Shown: positions 23,188-31,407 of the stretch, piece after piece
Numbering within the stretch: position 1 is the stretch's first letter
How the letters are laid out: each line of letters opens with the position of its first letter
Source of the DNA: VFJZ01 sp046598415
GTDB lineage: Bacteria; Actinomycetota; Thermoleophilia; Gaiellales; F1-60-MAGs149
Direction: 5' to 3'
DNA length: 64,000 nt
NCBI GenBank assembly: GCA_046598415.1
Contig: JBKJIG010000084.1
Coordinates: 130,204 to 194,203, forward strand
The notes under the pieces: generated by a model
Told to the model about the DNA's origin: nothing
Databases searched by the model: none
The model's input: only the letters and a program-made list of their open reading frames with translations
Program-made: the position numbers and the translations under genes

Positions 23188-24074
23188 TGGCCCGGCTTGG
23201 ACGCCAGTCCGACCCGTCGCTCGCCGACGCGGCGCAGCATCTCGGCTGCGAACGCCAGCGCGAACGAGAGCACGATCATGACCGTCGCGACGGGGATCAG
23301 GGTCTGCGTCTGCTCGGGGAACTTGAGACCGGAGTAGAGGTAGATCGGGTAGGTGACCGAGCCGCTGGTGAGGAAGCTCGCGACCACGACCTCGTCGATC
23401 GATATCACGAACGCGATCAGGGCGGCCGACAGGATGGCCGGGACGATCAGCGGCAGGATCACCCGCCGGAAGGTCATCAGGCCGCTGGCGCCGAGATCGT
23501 ACGCCGCCTCCTCGAGGCGTCGGTCGATGCCCGCGATGCGGGGCATGATCAGCAGCACGCAGAACGGCAGGGCGATGATCACGTGGGCGATCAGCACCGC
23601 GCCGAGACCGAGCGGCACGGGCACGAAGCCACGCTGGAAGAGGATCAGCAGCGCCACGCCGAGCACGACGGTGGGCACGACCAGGGGCAGCAGCAACAGG
23701 GCCGAGACGCCGGAGCGGAACATCACCTTGCGGCGCGCCAGCGGGAAGCTGACCATGACGCCGATGAACGTCGCCAGCACGGCGCAGGCGCTGGCCACCT
23801 TGAGGCTGTTCAGCAGCGCGGTGCGGATCTGCGGGTTGGTGAACGCCGCCCGGTACCAGTCCAGCGTCAGTCCGGCGAGCGGGAACGCCGCCACCGTCGA
23901 CGTGTTGAAGGAGAAGACGATCAGCAGCACTGTCGGCACGTACAGGAAGATCAGGAACGCGACGAAGAACACCGTCAGGGTGCGCCGGCCGCCGCGCGAC
24001 AGGGCGACCGTGCCGCCGCCACCGCGCTTGCCGGTGGGAGGGGCGCTCGGCCGGGGAGCCGGGACGGCGCTCAT
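23184..24074 (-). CDS. potC: Spermidine/putrescine-type ABC permease PotC-like
   Basis: A 296-residue permease starting at ATG 24074, overlapping the potB stop by four bases (ATGA). About 35 Pro/Gly-rich cytoplasmic residues precede six hydrophobic spans. The EAA loop that docks the ATPase is EAAYDLGASGLMTF, followed by RRVILP. Together with PotB it would form the channel of a type I ABC importer for polyamines or similar cationic compounds. Assignment to PotC rather than PotB is by gene order and sequence style. Substrate identity is inferred from the family only. Confidence 0.85.
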   Translation of the reverse strand: MSAVPAPRPSAPPTGKRGGGGTVALSRGGRRTLTVFFVAFLIFLYVPTVLLIVFSFNTSTVAAFPLAGLTLDWYRAAFTNPQIRTALLNSLKVASACAVLATFIGVMVSFPLARRKVMFRSGVSALLLLPLVVPTVVLGVALLILFQRGFVPVPLGLGAVLIAHVIIALPFCVLLIMPRIAGIDRRLEEAAYDLGASGLMTFRRVILPLIVPAILSAALIAFVISIDEVVVASFLTSGSVTYPIYLYSGLKFPEQTQTLIPVATVMIVLSFALAFAAEMLRRVGERRVGLASKPGQ

Positions 24075-25258
24075 GCCGTGCCTCCGCCCGCGCGCAGGAA
24101 TTTCGAGGTCGCGGCTGTCAGGAACAGCACGATGGCGAGCAGGAACAGCGCCAGCACGCTGCCGCCCTGCCAGTCGAACGCGCCGCCGACGAAGTGGGCC
24201 GCGACCGCCTGCCCGAACATGTAGCCCCTGGTGCCGCCCACGAGCGACGGCGTGATGTACTCGCCGATCGACGGGATGAACACGAACAGGAACGCGGCCA
24301 CGACGCCCGGGGCGGCCAGTGGCAGCGTGATCTTCGCGAACGCCTTCAGGCGGCTGGCGCCGAGGTCGGTGGCTGCCTCGAGCAGCTTGCGGTCCATGTT
24401 CTCGAGCGAGATGAAGATCGGCAGACAGATGAACGGTACCCACGCGTACGTGAGTACGATCATCACGGTGAACTGGCTGTAGATCAGGAAGCTGAGCGGC
24501 TCGCTCTTCGAGATGATTCCCAGCGACGCGAGGCCGGAGTTGATCAGGCCCTGGTCGCCGAGCACGACCTTCCAGGCGAAGATGCGCAGCAGGTAGCTCG
24601 TCAGAAACGGCGTGATCACGATCAGCAGCCACGTGTACTTCGTCTTCTCGACGCAGAAGGCGAGGTAGTACGCCACCGGGAACGCGATGAGCACCGCGAT
24701 CACTGACGACGTCGTGGCCATCGAGACCGATTTGAAGAACAGGCGCAGGTCGGTCGACCCGGACGAGAACTGGGCGAGGCGCACCAGCGTGTTGCCGAAC
24801 GGCAACGTCAGGAACGGCGTCAGCAGCAGCACGAACGAGATACCCGTGATCAGGCCGGCGTGCTCGCCGAACCTGCTGCCCATCACGGCGCCGAGAATCA
24901 GCACGACAAAGAGGACGCCGAGCACGATGGCCGGGAAGGTGAAGCGCCAGCCCGAGTCGATGTTCGGCAGCAGGCGCAGCTCGACGCCCTTGCCGAAGAA
25001 GTTCGACCACAACACGCCGCTGAAGGAGGTCAGCTCGCCGTTCAGGACGGCGAGGGCCGGCTTGGACGAGAAGTGCTTGAGCCCGGTCGAGAACTCGAAG
25101 ATGTACCAGAGGGGCGCCAGGAAGAAGATCGCGAGCGCGATCACCGTGGGCCCGAGCAGCCCGACGGTCGTCAGGCCCGGACCAACGCTGGGCCGGCCTT
25201 CGCGACGGACGCGCACGCTGGCGTCGGCCGGTGCCCCCGTCTCGACGTTCGATGCCAC
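24071..25258 (-). CDS. potB: Spermidine/putrescine-type ABC permease PotB-like, enlarged
   Basis: A 395-residue permease, roughly 100 residues longer than usual PotB proteins. After the first span (VIALAIFFLAPLWYIFEF) it carries an extra region with two further hydrophobic stretches (FPAIVLGVLFVVLILGAV and GISFVLLLTPFLTLPFG). The canonical permease core and EAA loop (EAATDLGASRLKAF) follow. The frame is uninterrupted, so the insertion is real. It overlaps potC downstream by four bases and is separated from potD upstream by 86 bases holding a 15-pair hairpin, which probably sets different expression levels for binding protein and membrane subunits. Confidence 0.83.
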   Translation of the reverse strand: MASNVETGAPADASVRVRREGRPSVGPGLTTVGLLGPTVIALAIFFLAPLWYIFEFSTGLKHFSSKPALAVLNGELTSFSGVLWSNFFGKGVELRLLPNIDSGWRFTFPAIVLGVLFVVLILGAVMGSRFGEHAGLITGISFVLLLTPFLTLPFGNTLVRLAQFSSGSTDLRLFFKSVSMATTSSVIAVLIAFPVAYYLAFCVEKTKYTWLLIVITPFLTSYLLRIFAWKVVLGDQGLINSGLASLGIISKSEPLSFLIYSQFTVMIVLTYAWVPFICLPIFISLENMDRKLLEAATDLGASRLKAFAKITLPLAAPGVVAAFLFVFIPSIGEYITPSLVGGTRGYMFGQAVAAHFVGGAFDWQGGSVLALFLLAIVLFLTAATSKFLRAGGGTA

Positions 25259-25297
25259 CAGTGCCTCCTACGGCGTGGGAAATCGTTCCGGAACTGG

Positions 25298-25331
25298 CTC
25301 CGGTGGCGGGCGTCGCCGCCCGCCACCGGAG
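25298..25331 (-). promoter_or_regulatory. Strong intercistronic hairpin between potD and potB
   Basis: CTCCGGTGGCGGGCG and CGCCCGCCACCGGAG form a perfect 15-base-pair stem with a 4-base loop, 14 bases after the potD stop and inside the operon. In other ABC operons such structures protect the 3' end of the binding-protein message or partly terminate transcription, so the periplasmic protein is made in excess. That role is inferred here. Confidence 0.7.
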
Positions 25332-25344
25332 GCTGGGGTTTCGA

Positions 25345-26559
25345 TCAGGAAGCGCCGACGGACGCCTTGACGTCCTGGCCTGCCTTGACGTACTCGGCGC
25401 GGTTCGGCAGCGGTGCCTCGAACCAGGCCTTCGGCGGCGCGAACGCGGTCGGGTCGTCGAGCCCGAAGGCGGTGACGATCTCCTTGCTCTTGACGAGAGC
25501 CGCAACGCCGTCCTGCTGCGCGGACGCGTACTGATAGGCGTCGGTGAGCCACGCGGCGACCTTCGGGTCGTTGGCCGCGGCAACGGCCGAGGTAGCGCGC
25601 CCTGGCACCTTGGTGTTGGCGCCGAGAACGAGCCCGCAGACCCAAGCCAGGCGGCCCTCCTTCGGCTGCATGTACTCGATCGGCACGCCCTTCATCTTCG
25701 GGTGGTTCTTGATCTTCCAGTAGCCGTCCGGCCACGTATACGTGATGTCGATGTTGCCGTTGACGAAGTCGTTCACCGTGTCGGTCTGCGACGTCCAGAA
25801 GTTGCGCAGGTTCGGCGCGACCTTCTTCATCGTCTCGGCCGCCGCCTGGATCTCCTCGGTGGTCAACTCGTTCGGGTTCACCGGAGCACCGGCGTTGATC
25901 AGGTGGCCGATCTTGATGATCGAGACGTCGTCGGAGAACAGTGCCATCCGGCCCCTGTACTGGGCGTCGAGCAGCACGTTCCACGACAGCTCCGCCGGGT
26001 TCACCTTGTCGGCGCGGTAGGTGAGCGTCGAGAAGCCGATGTCGAACGGCACGTGGTAGATCAGTCCATCGGGGCCGACGCCGGGCTTGCGGATCGCCTC
26101 GGGAATGCCGTCGTAGTGGGGTAGCAGCGACGGATCGAAGGCCTGGATCAGGCCGGCGGCCTTGTAGTCGGGCCAGTACGCGATGCAGGGATGGATCAGG
26201 TCGTACTGCACGCCCGACGCGACCTTCGCGAGCGCCTGCTGGTCGTCCTCGAGGAAGGTGAACTTCATCGGCGAGTCCGCGTTGTACGGACCCTTGACGT
26301 AGCCGGCCCACATCTCGGGGACCTCGTAGCCGGCCCACTCGAAGGTCCTGATGGGACCGGTCTCGGTAGCCGGGTCGTACTTCGGCGGCGTCGCTGCGGC
26401 GGTCGAGGTCGCCGGCGCGGCGACGGGCGTCGAAGCCGCACCGCCACTGTTGCCGGAACCCGAATCCGATCCGCCGCACGCTGCGAGCAAGGCGGCGATC
26501 GAGATGCCACCCGTGGCCGTGAAGAACCCACGGCGATTGAGGTTGGGGCCGTCTTCCAC
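25345..26559 (-). CDS. potD: Substrate-binding protein of a polyamine-type ABC importer
   Basis: A 404-residue extracytoplasmic solute-binding protein starting at GTG 26559. The N-terminus has a twin-arginine-like motif (NRRGFFTATGG) and a lipobox (ALLAACGG), predicting Tat-exported lipoprotein anchoring. A Ser/Gly/Thr/Ala-rich linker to about residue 60 precedes the binding domain. That domain has PotD/PotF-style segments such as FEWAGYEVPEM, DLIHPCIAYWPDYKAAGLI, VPFDIGFSTLTYRAD and ITYTWPDGYWKI. It would deliver polyamines or related amines to PotBC. It lies two bases after potA, and its 3' side carries a strong hairpin. Confidence 0.85.
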   Translation of the reverse strand: MEDGPNLNRRGFFTATGGISIAALLAACGGSDSGSGNSGGAASTPVAAPATSTAAATPPKYDPATETGPIRTFEWAGYEVPEMWAGYVKGPYNADSPMKFTFLEDDQQALAKVASGVQYDLIHPCIAYWPDYKAAGLIQAFDPSLLPHYDGIPEAIRKPGVGPDGLIYHVPFDIGFSTLTYRADKVNPAELSWNVLLDAQYRGRMALFSDDVSIIKIGHLINAGAPVNPNELTTEEIQAAAETMKKVAPNLRNFWTSQTDTVNDFVNGNIDITYTWPDGYWKIKNHPKMKGVPIEYMQPKEGRLAWVCGLVLGANTKVPGRATSAVAAANDPKVAAWLTDAYQYASAQQDGVAALVKSKEIVTAFGLDDPTAFAPPKAWFEAPLPNRAEYVKAGQDVKASVGAS

Positions 26560-26561
26560 CC

Positions 26562-27725
26562 TTATGCTCCCTCCGTCTGGGCGACGAGTGAAGACCCGCC
26601 GCCGTTTCCACCCGCGCCGGCCGTAGCCGGCCCCCTCCCGCCGATCACGTAGCTGTGATCGGCTGCCCAGTGTAGAACGACGCGCTCGCCGACCGTGGGG
26701 TCGGTTCCCTCGTCGTTCAGGCGATGAACCACCAACTGCTCACCCGTCCGCAGATCGACCGTGAGCTGCGTCATCGAACCGAGGTAGACCACCTCGTTGA
26801 TGACACCCGAGACGCTCGAGACGCTGCTCCCCGCCAGCGAGCCGGCGGCGAACTTGATCTTCTCGGGCCGGACCGTCACCTCGAGCTCGTCGGCTCCGGC
26901 ACTCGCGCCGTCGGTCGCCACGATTCGCTCGCCGTCGCCCAGGTCCATCACCGCCGTGTTCCCCTCGCGGCGATCGACCCGGACGTGGATCAGGTTCGAG
27001 ACGCCGATGAACCCGGCCACGAACGGCGTTGCGGGCCGCTCGTAGAGCTCGCGGGGCGCCGCGATCTGCACGACGACGCCATCGTTCATGACCGCGATGC
27101 GGTCGGACATCGTCAGCGCCTCCTCCTGATCGTGCGTGACGTAGACGAACGTCGTCTGCGTCTGCGTCTGGAGGTGCTTGAGCTCGAGCTGCAGCTCCTT
27201 GCGGAGCTTCAGGTCGAGCGCGCCGAGCGGCTCGTCGAGCAGCAGCGCCGCCGGCCGGTTGACCAGCGCGCGGGCCAGGGCGACGCGCTGCTGCTGGCCG
27301 CCGGAGAGCTGACCGGGCTTGCGCTTCTCGAAGCTCTCGAGGCGCACCGTCCGGATCGCCTCCTCGACGCGCTCCTTGGTCTCCTGCCGGCTGACCTTCT
27401 TGATCTGCAGGCCGAACGCGATGTTGTCCCACACCGTCATGTGCGGGAACAGCGCGTAGGCCTGGAAGACCATGTTCACGTTGCGCTTGGCCGGCGGGAC
27501 GTACGTGACGTCGCGGCCCTGCAGCAGGATCCGTCCGTTGGTCGGCTCCTCGAACCCCGCGATCATGCGCAGCGTCGTCGTCTTGCCGCACCCGGAAGGT
27601 CCGAGCATCGTGAAGAACTCGCCCTCGCGGATCGTGAATGAAACGTCATCGACCGCGCAGAAGTCGCCGAACATCTTCGTGACGGCATCGATGACGATGC
27701 CCTCCGACTGCTCCTCGTTCCCCAT
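26562..27725 (-). CDS. potA: Spermidine/putrescine-type ABC transporter ATPase
   Basis: A 387-residue ATPase starting at ATG 27725 (MGNEEQSEGIVIDAV). Motifs are complete: Walker A GPSGCGKTT, Q-loop FQAYALFPHM, signature LSGGQQQRVALARAL, Walker B LLLDEPLGALD and H-loop THDQEEA. A C-terminal TOBE region includes VTVRPEKI. It energises PotBC and is the first gene of the potADBC-lipoprotein operon. A TATCGT box eight bases before the ATG suggests a leaderless message, and a palindrome over that box may be the operator for the divergent TetR regulator. Confidence 0.92.
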   Translation of the reverse strand: MGNEEQSEGIVIDAVTKMFGDFCAVDDVSFTIREGEFFTMLGPSGCGKTTTLRMIAGFEEPTNGRILLQGRDVTYVPPAKRNVNMVFQAYALFPHMTVWDNIAFGLQIKKVSRQETKERVEEAIRTVRLESFEKRKPGQLSGGQQQRVALARALVNRPAALLLDEPLGALDLKLRKELQLELKHLQTQTQTTFVYVTHDQEEALTMSDRIAVMNDGVVVQIAAPRELYERPATPFVAGFIGVSNLIHVRVDRREGNTAVMDLGDGERIVATDGASAGADELEVTVRPEKIKFAAGSLAGSSVSSVSGVINEVVYLGSMTQLTVDLRTGEQLVVHRLNDEGTDPTVGERVVLHWAADHSYVIGGRGPATAGAGGNGGGSSLVAQTEGA

Positions 27726-27728
27726 ACG

Positions 27729-27744
27729 GCGATACGATAATCGC
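27729..27744. promoter_or_regulatory. Candidate TetR operator over the potA promoter
   Basis: The imperfect palindrome GCGATACGATAATCGC (arms GCGAT and ATCGC) lies in the 87-base divergent region between potA and the TetR gene. It covers the presumed potA -10 box (27734-27739 read on the minus strand). A repressor bound here would block potA transcription. The link is positional. Confidence 0.4.
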
Positions 27745-27812
27745 AATGCCGGGTGATGGAAAGCCCGGGTTGTCGCGGGGGCACGTTTGCCCGCCGCGCT
27801 AGCCTTCACCGC

Positions 27813-28403
27813 ATGGCGCGTCCCAGCGTCGCCCAAGCCCGCCGACCCCAGATCCTCGCAGCTGCCATGCAAGCGATCATCGAGCACGGATTCGACTCCG
27901 TGCGGTACGTCGACGTGGCGGAGGAGGCGGGCGTCGCCGTCGGCACCGTCCAGCACTACTACGCCTCGCGCGACCAGCTGCTCGGTGCCGCGTTCCTGGA
28001 GGCCAACCGCGTGGCGGTCGGCAACGCCCGCGCGATCGCCGTCGCCGGTGGTCGCGACCCGTGGCACCGCCTGACCCTGGTCGTCGAGGAGTTCACCCGG
28101 CTCGAACGGTGGGCGCTGTGGCTCGAGTTCTGGGCCGCCGCGCGGCGCCGCGACGAGCTGCGGGCGGTGCTCGAGGCCGCGTACGGCGCGTGGCGCGAGC
28201 CGATCGTGGAGGCGATCGAGGAGGGCGTGACGGCCGGCGTGTTCGCGCCGCGCTTCACCTCGGGCGAGATCGCGGGCGCCTTCGTGGCGCTCATCGACGG
28301 TCTCGGCATCCAGAGCGAGCTGGGTCTGCACTGGTTGTCGCCACAGCGCACGCGCGACCTCGTGCTGGGCGCGCTGGGCTCCGCGCTGCGCGTGCCCGAC
28401 TGA
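27813..28403 (+). CDS. TetR-family transcriptional regulator
   Basis: A 196-residue regulator starting at ATG 27813. A TAGCCT box at 27800-27805 sits seven bases upstream, again a leaderless arrangement. The N-terminal helix-turn-helix is typical (ILAAAMQAIIEHGFDSV, then VDVAEEAGVAVGTVQHYYAS). The C-terminal helical ligand domain resembles BetI-like regulators of amine or polyamine genes. It is divergent from the pot operon and 53 bases upstream of glxBCD, so it is well placed to control both. Ligand and target are inferred. Confidence 0.82.
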   Translation: MARPSVAQARRPQILAAAMQAIIEHGFDSVRYVDVAEEAGVAVGTVQHYYASRDQLLGAAFLEANRVAVGNARAIAVAGGRDPWHRLTLVVEEFTRLERWALWLEFWAAARRRDELRAVLEAAYGAWREPIVEAIEEGVTAGVFAPRFTSGEIAGAFVALIDGLGIQSELGLHWLSPQRTRDLVLGALGSALRVPD

Positions 28404-28443
28404 CCGTTGGCAGAAGGCGCTTCCCTTAAAGGCACGGAATGCG

Positions 28444-28449
28444 TACCAT
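28444..28449 (+). promoter_or_regulatory. Leaderless-type -10 box before glxB
   Basis: TACCAT ends seven bases before the ATG at 28457. A weak -35 candidate (TTCCCT) lies 17 bases upstream of it. No ribosome binding site precedes the gene, so glxBCD may be translated from a leaderless message. Confidence 0.45.
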
Positions 28450-28456
28450 ATCCGCC

Positions 28457-29362
28457 ATGTGCGGAATCGTGGGTCTCTTCTGCAAGTCGGACGCCGTCGC
28501 AGACCGGCTCGGCGAGCACCTGTCGCGGATGCTCGTCCAGATGAACGATCGCGGCCCCGACTCGGCCGGTGTCGCCGTCTATCGCGACCCCGTCCCGGCC
28601 GGCTCCTGCAAGCTCACGCTGCAGCACCCCGACCCGGCCTACGACTTCGCGGCGCTCGCCGCGGGCCTGGCCGACGCGTTCGGCGGTGAGGCGGACGTGA
28701 GGCGCCGCGCCTCCCACGCGGTGCTGGTCGTGCCCGCCGCCGCCGCCGACGCTCAGGCGTGGGTGCGCGACGATCACCCGGACGTGCGGGTCATGAGCGC
28801 CGGCTCGGTGATCGAGATCTACAAGGAGACCGGGCTGCCGAGCGCCTTTGCGGAGCGATTCGGGCTCGGCGACATCCGCGGCAGCCACGCCCTCGGCCAC
28901 ACCCGCATGGCGACGGAGTCGCGCGTCACGACGCTCGGCTCGCACCCGTTCTCGACCGGCCTCGACGTCTGCCTCGTGCACAACGGTTCGCTGTCGAACC
29001 ACAACGACCTGCGCCGCAAGCTGCGCCGCGAGGGCATCGAGTTCCACACCGAGAACGACACCGAGGTGGCCGCCGGCTACCTCACGTGGCGGCTGCGCGA
29101 GGGCGACTCGCTGCACGACGCCCTGATGCACTGCCTCGACGACCTGGACGGCTTCTACACCTTCGCGATCGGCACCGCCGACGGCTTCGCGGTCTTCCGC
29201 GACCCGATCGCGTGCAAGCCGGCCGTGATGGCCGAGACCGACGACTGGGTGGCCATGGCGTCCGAGTTCCGCGCCATCGCCGTGCTGCCCGGCGCCGAGA
29301 ACGCCCGCATCTGGGAGCCGGCCCCGGCCACCCCCTACATCTGGGAAGGCGTGCGCGTCTGA
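28457..29362 (+). CDS. glxB: Class II glutamine amidotransferase, GlxB-like
   Basis: A 301-residue Ntn-type glutaminase. Met1 is followed by Cys2 (MCGIVGLF), which becomes the N-terminal nucleophile after Met removal. Supporting motifs are MNDRGPDSAGVAV, GHTRMATES, VHNGSLSNH and ENDTEVAAGYL. The domain releases ammonia from glutamine for the coupled synthase. With GlxC and GlxD it makes a split version of the glutamate-synthase large subunit, as in Rhizobium glxBCD and in N-methylglutamate synthase (mgsABC). The three genes overlap by one base at each junction, indicating equal, coupled synthesis. Confidence 0.88.
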   Translation: MCGIVGLFCKSDAVADRLGEHLSRMLVQMNDRGPDSAGVAVYRDPVPAGSCKLTLQHPDPAYDFAALAAGLADAFGGEADVRRRASHAVLVVPAAAADAQAWVRDDHPDVRVMSAGSVIEIYKETGLPSAFAERFGLGDIRGSHALGHTRMATESRVTTLGSHPFSTGLDVCLVHNGSLSNHNDLRRKLRREGIEFHTENDTEVAAGYLTWRLREGDSLHDALMHCLDDLDGFYTFAIGTADGFAVFRDPIACKPAVMAETDDWVAMASEFRAIAVLPGAENARIWEPAPATPYIWEGVRV

Positions 29363-30072
29363 TGGCCACCTCCACCTCCACCGCCACCGCCGAGGTGATC
29401 GACCTCGCCCAGACGTCGCTGCGCGAGCTGAACCAGCGCCTGCACGACCGAGCCGCCGACGCCGCCGGGCCGAGCAGCTGGCACGTCCTGAACCCCTCCG
29501 GCGCGCACAACATCGCCTGCGGCCTGGACGCCGACATCGAGGTCGTGGTCGAAGGGCACGCCGGCTACTACTGCGCCGGCATGAACCAGCGCGCAGCCGT
29601 CCGGGTGACCGGCAACGCCGGCCAGGGCGTGGCCGAGAACATGATGTCGGGCCGGGTGACGGTCGACGGCAACGCCAGCCAGGCGGCGGGCGCGACCGCG
29701 CACGGCGGGCTGCTGCACATCCGCGGCGACGCTTCGGCCCGGTGCGGGATCTCGCTGAAGGGCGCCGCCATCGTGGTGGAGGGATCGATCGGTCACATGA
29801 GCGCGTTCATGGCGCAGACGGGTACGATCGTGGTGCTCGGCGACGCGGGCGATTCGCTCGGCGACTCCATGTACGAGGCGCACGTCTACGTGCGCGGCAC
29901 CGTCGCCGGCCTCGGCGCGGACTGCATCGAGAAGGAGCTCCGCGACGTCCACCGCGTCGAGCTGGCCGGGCTGCTCGCCGATACGGGCGTGACGGGCGTC
30001 GACGTCGGCGACTTCCGGCGGTACGGCTCGGCGCGCAACCTGTACACCTTCAAGATCGACAACGTGTACTGA
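29362..30072 (+). CDS. glxC: Glutamate-synthase GXGXG-domain protein, GlxC-like
   Basis: A 236-residue protein whose middle is the right-handed beta-helix found at the C-terminus of glutamate-synthase large subunits. Recurrent Gly-rich turns run through it (VTGNAGQGVAEN, VDGNASQAAG, IRGDASARCG, VEGSIGHM, VLGDAGDSLGD). In the full-length enzyme this domain is structural and lies next to the ammonia tunnel. It starts at the ATG overlapping the glxB stop. The first 40 residues (Thr/Ser/Ala-rich, then helical) are specific to this family. Confidence 0.85.
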   Translation: MATSTSTATAEVIDLAQTSLRELNQRLHDRAADAAGPSSWHVLNPSGAHNIACGLDADIEVVVEGHAGYYCAGMNQRAAVRVTGNAGQGVAENMMSGRVTVDGNASQAAGATAHGGLLHIRGDASARCGISLKGAAIVVEGSIGHMSAFMAQTGTIVVLGDAGDSLGDSMYEAHVYVRGTVAGLGADCIEKELRDVHRVELAGLLADTGVTGVDVGDFRRYGSARNLYTFKIDNVY

Positions 30073-31406
30073 TGGCCGCCTTCGGCTACGACCCGGCGCT
30101 CCGCGAGAGCCACCTGTTCGATCGCACCACCATCGCCGAGATCCAGCGGGCGGCGCGCGAGGGCATCTACGACATCCGCGGCTTCGGCGCCAAGCGCCGG
30201 CTGCCGCACTTCGACGACCTGCTGTTTCTGGGCGCGTCGGTCTCCCGCTACCCGCTCGAGGGGTATCGCGAGCGCTGCGGCACCGACGTCATCCTGGGTG
30301 CACGCCATGCGAAGAAGCCGCTCAACCTGAAGATTCCCGTCACCATCGCCGGCATGAGCTTCGGCGCCCTGTCCGGGCCCGCCAAGGAGGCGCTCGGCCG
30401 CGGCGCCAGCGAGGTCGGCACGTCGACCACGACCGGCGACGGCGGCATGACGCAGGAGGAGCGCGGCCACTCCGACCAGCTCGTGTACCAGCTGCTGCCG
30501 TCGCGCTACGGGATGAACCCGGACGACCTGCGGAAGGCCGACGCGATCGAGGTCGTGATCGGCCAGGGTGCCAAGCCCGGCGGCGGCGGCATGCTGCTCG
30601 GCCACAAGATCTCCGACCGGGTGGCCGCGATGCGCGACCTGCCGAAGGGCATCGACCAGCGGTCGGCCTCACGGCATCCCGACTGGACGGGGCCGGACGA
30701 CCTCGAGATCAAGATCCATGAGCTGCGCGAGATCACCGATTGGCAGACGCCGATCTTCGTCAAGGTCGGCGCGACGCGGACCTACTACGACGTGCAGCTG
30801 GCCGTGAAGGCGGGCGCCGACGTCGTGGTGGTCGACGGCATGCAGGGCGGCACCGCCGCCACGCAGGAGGTCTTCATCGAGCACGTCGGCATCCCGACGC
30901 TGCCGGCCATCCCCCTCGCGGTGCAGGCGCTGCAGGAGCTCGGCCTGCACCGCGACGGTGTGCAGCTGATCGTGTCCGGCGGCATCCGCACCGGCGCCGA
31001 CGTGGCGAAGGCGATCGCCCTCGGCGCCGACGCCGTCTCGATCGGCGTCGCCGCGCTGATCGCGCTCGGCGACAACGCCCCGGAGCACGACGACGCGTAT
31101 CGCGAGATCGGCTCGGCGGCGGGGTACTACGACGACTACCAGGCCGGGCGCGACCCGACCGGCATCTCGACGCAGGACCCTGACCTGGCGGCCCGGTTCG
31201 ACCCCGTCAAGGGCGGCCGGCTGCTTGCCAACTACCTGCGCGTGCTGACCCTCGAGGCGCAGACCATCGCCCGCGCCTGCGGCAAGTCGCACGTCCACAA
31301 TCTCGAGCCCGAGGACCTGGTGGCGCTGACCATCGAGGCGGCCGCCATGGCGCGCGTGCCGCTGGCCGGCACCAACTGGATCCCGGGCCGCGAGGGCGGC
31401 TTCTGA
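30072..31406 (+). CDS. glxD: FMN-binding glutamate-synthase domain protein, GlxD-like
   Basis: A 444-residue TIM-barrel protein corresponding to the FMN domain of glutamate synthase. Clear segments are AGMSFGALSGPAKEALGRG, TTTGDGGMTQEE, GQGAKPGGGGML, VVVDGMQGGTAA, IVSGGIRTGADVAKA and IARACGKSHVHNLEPEDL. Canonical GltB carries three Cys for a 3Fe-4S cluster near the end of the barrel. The matching stretch here (YYDDYQAGRDPTGISTQDPD) has none, and the whole protein has only two Cys. The reaction is likely glutamate or N-substituted glutamate formation with ammonia passed from GlxB. The electron donor and amine acceptor are unknown. It ends one base from a convergent SDR gene. Confidence 0.86.
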   Translation: MAAFGYDPALRESHLFDRTTIAEIQRAAREGIYDIRGFGAKRRLPHFDDLLFLGASVSRYPLEGYRERCGTDVILGARHAKKPLNLKIPVTIAGMSFGALSGPAKEALGRGASEVGTSTTTGDGGMTQEERGHSDQLVYQLLPSRYGMNPDDLRKADAIEVVIGQGAKPGGGGMLLGHKISDRVAAMRDLPKGIDQRSASRHPDWTGPDDLEIKIHELREITDWQTPIFVKVGATRTYYDVQLAVKAGADVVVVDGMQGGTAATQEVFIEHVGIPTLPAIPLAVQALQELGLHRDGVQLIVSGGIRTGADVAKAIALGADAVSIGVAALIALGDNAPEHDDAYREIGSAAGYYDDYQAGRDPTGISTQDPDLAARFDPVKGGRLLANYLRVLTLEAQTIARACGKSHVHNLEPEDLVALTIEAAAMARVPLAGTNWIPGREGGF

Positions 31407-31407
31407 G

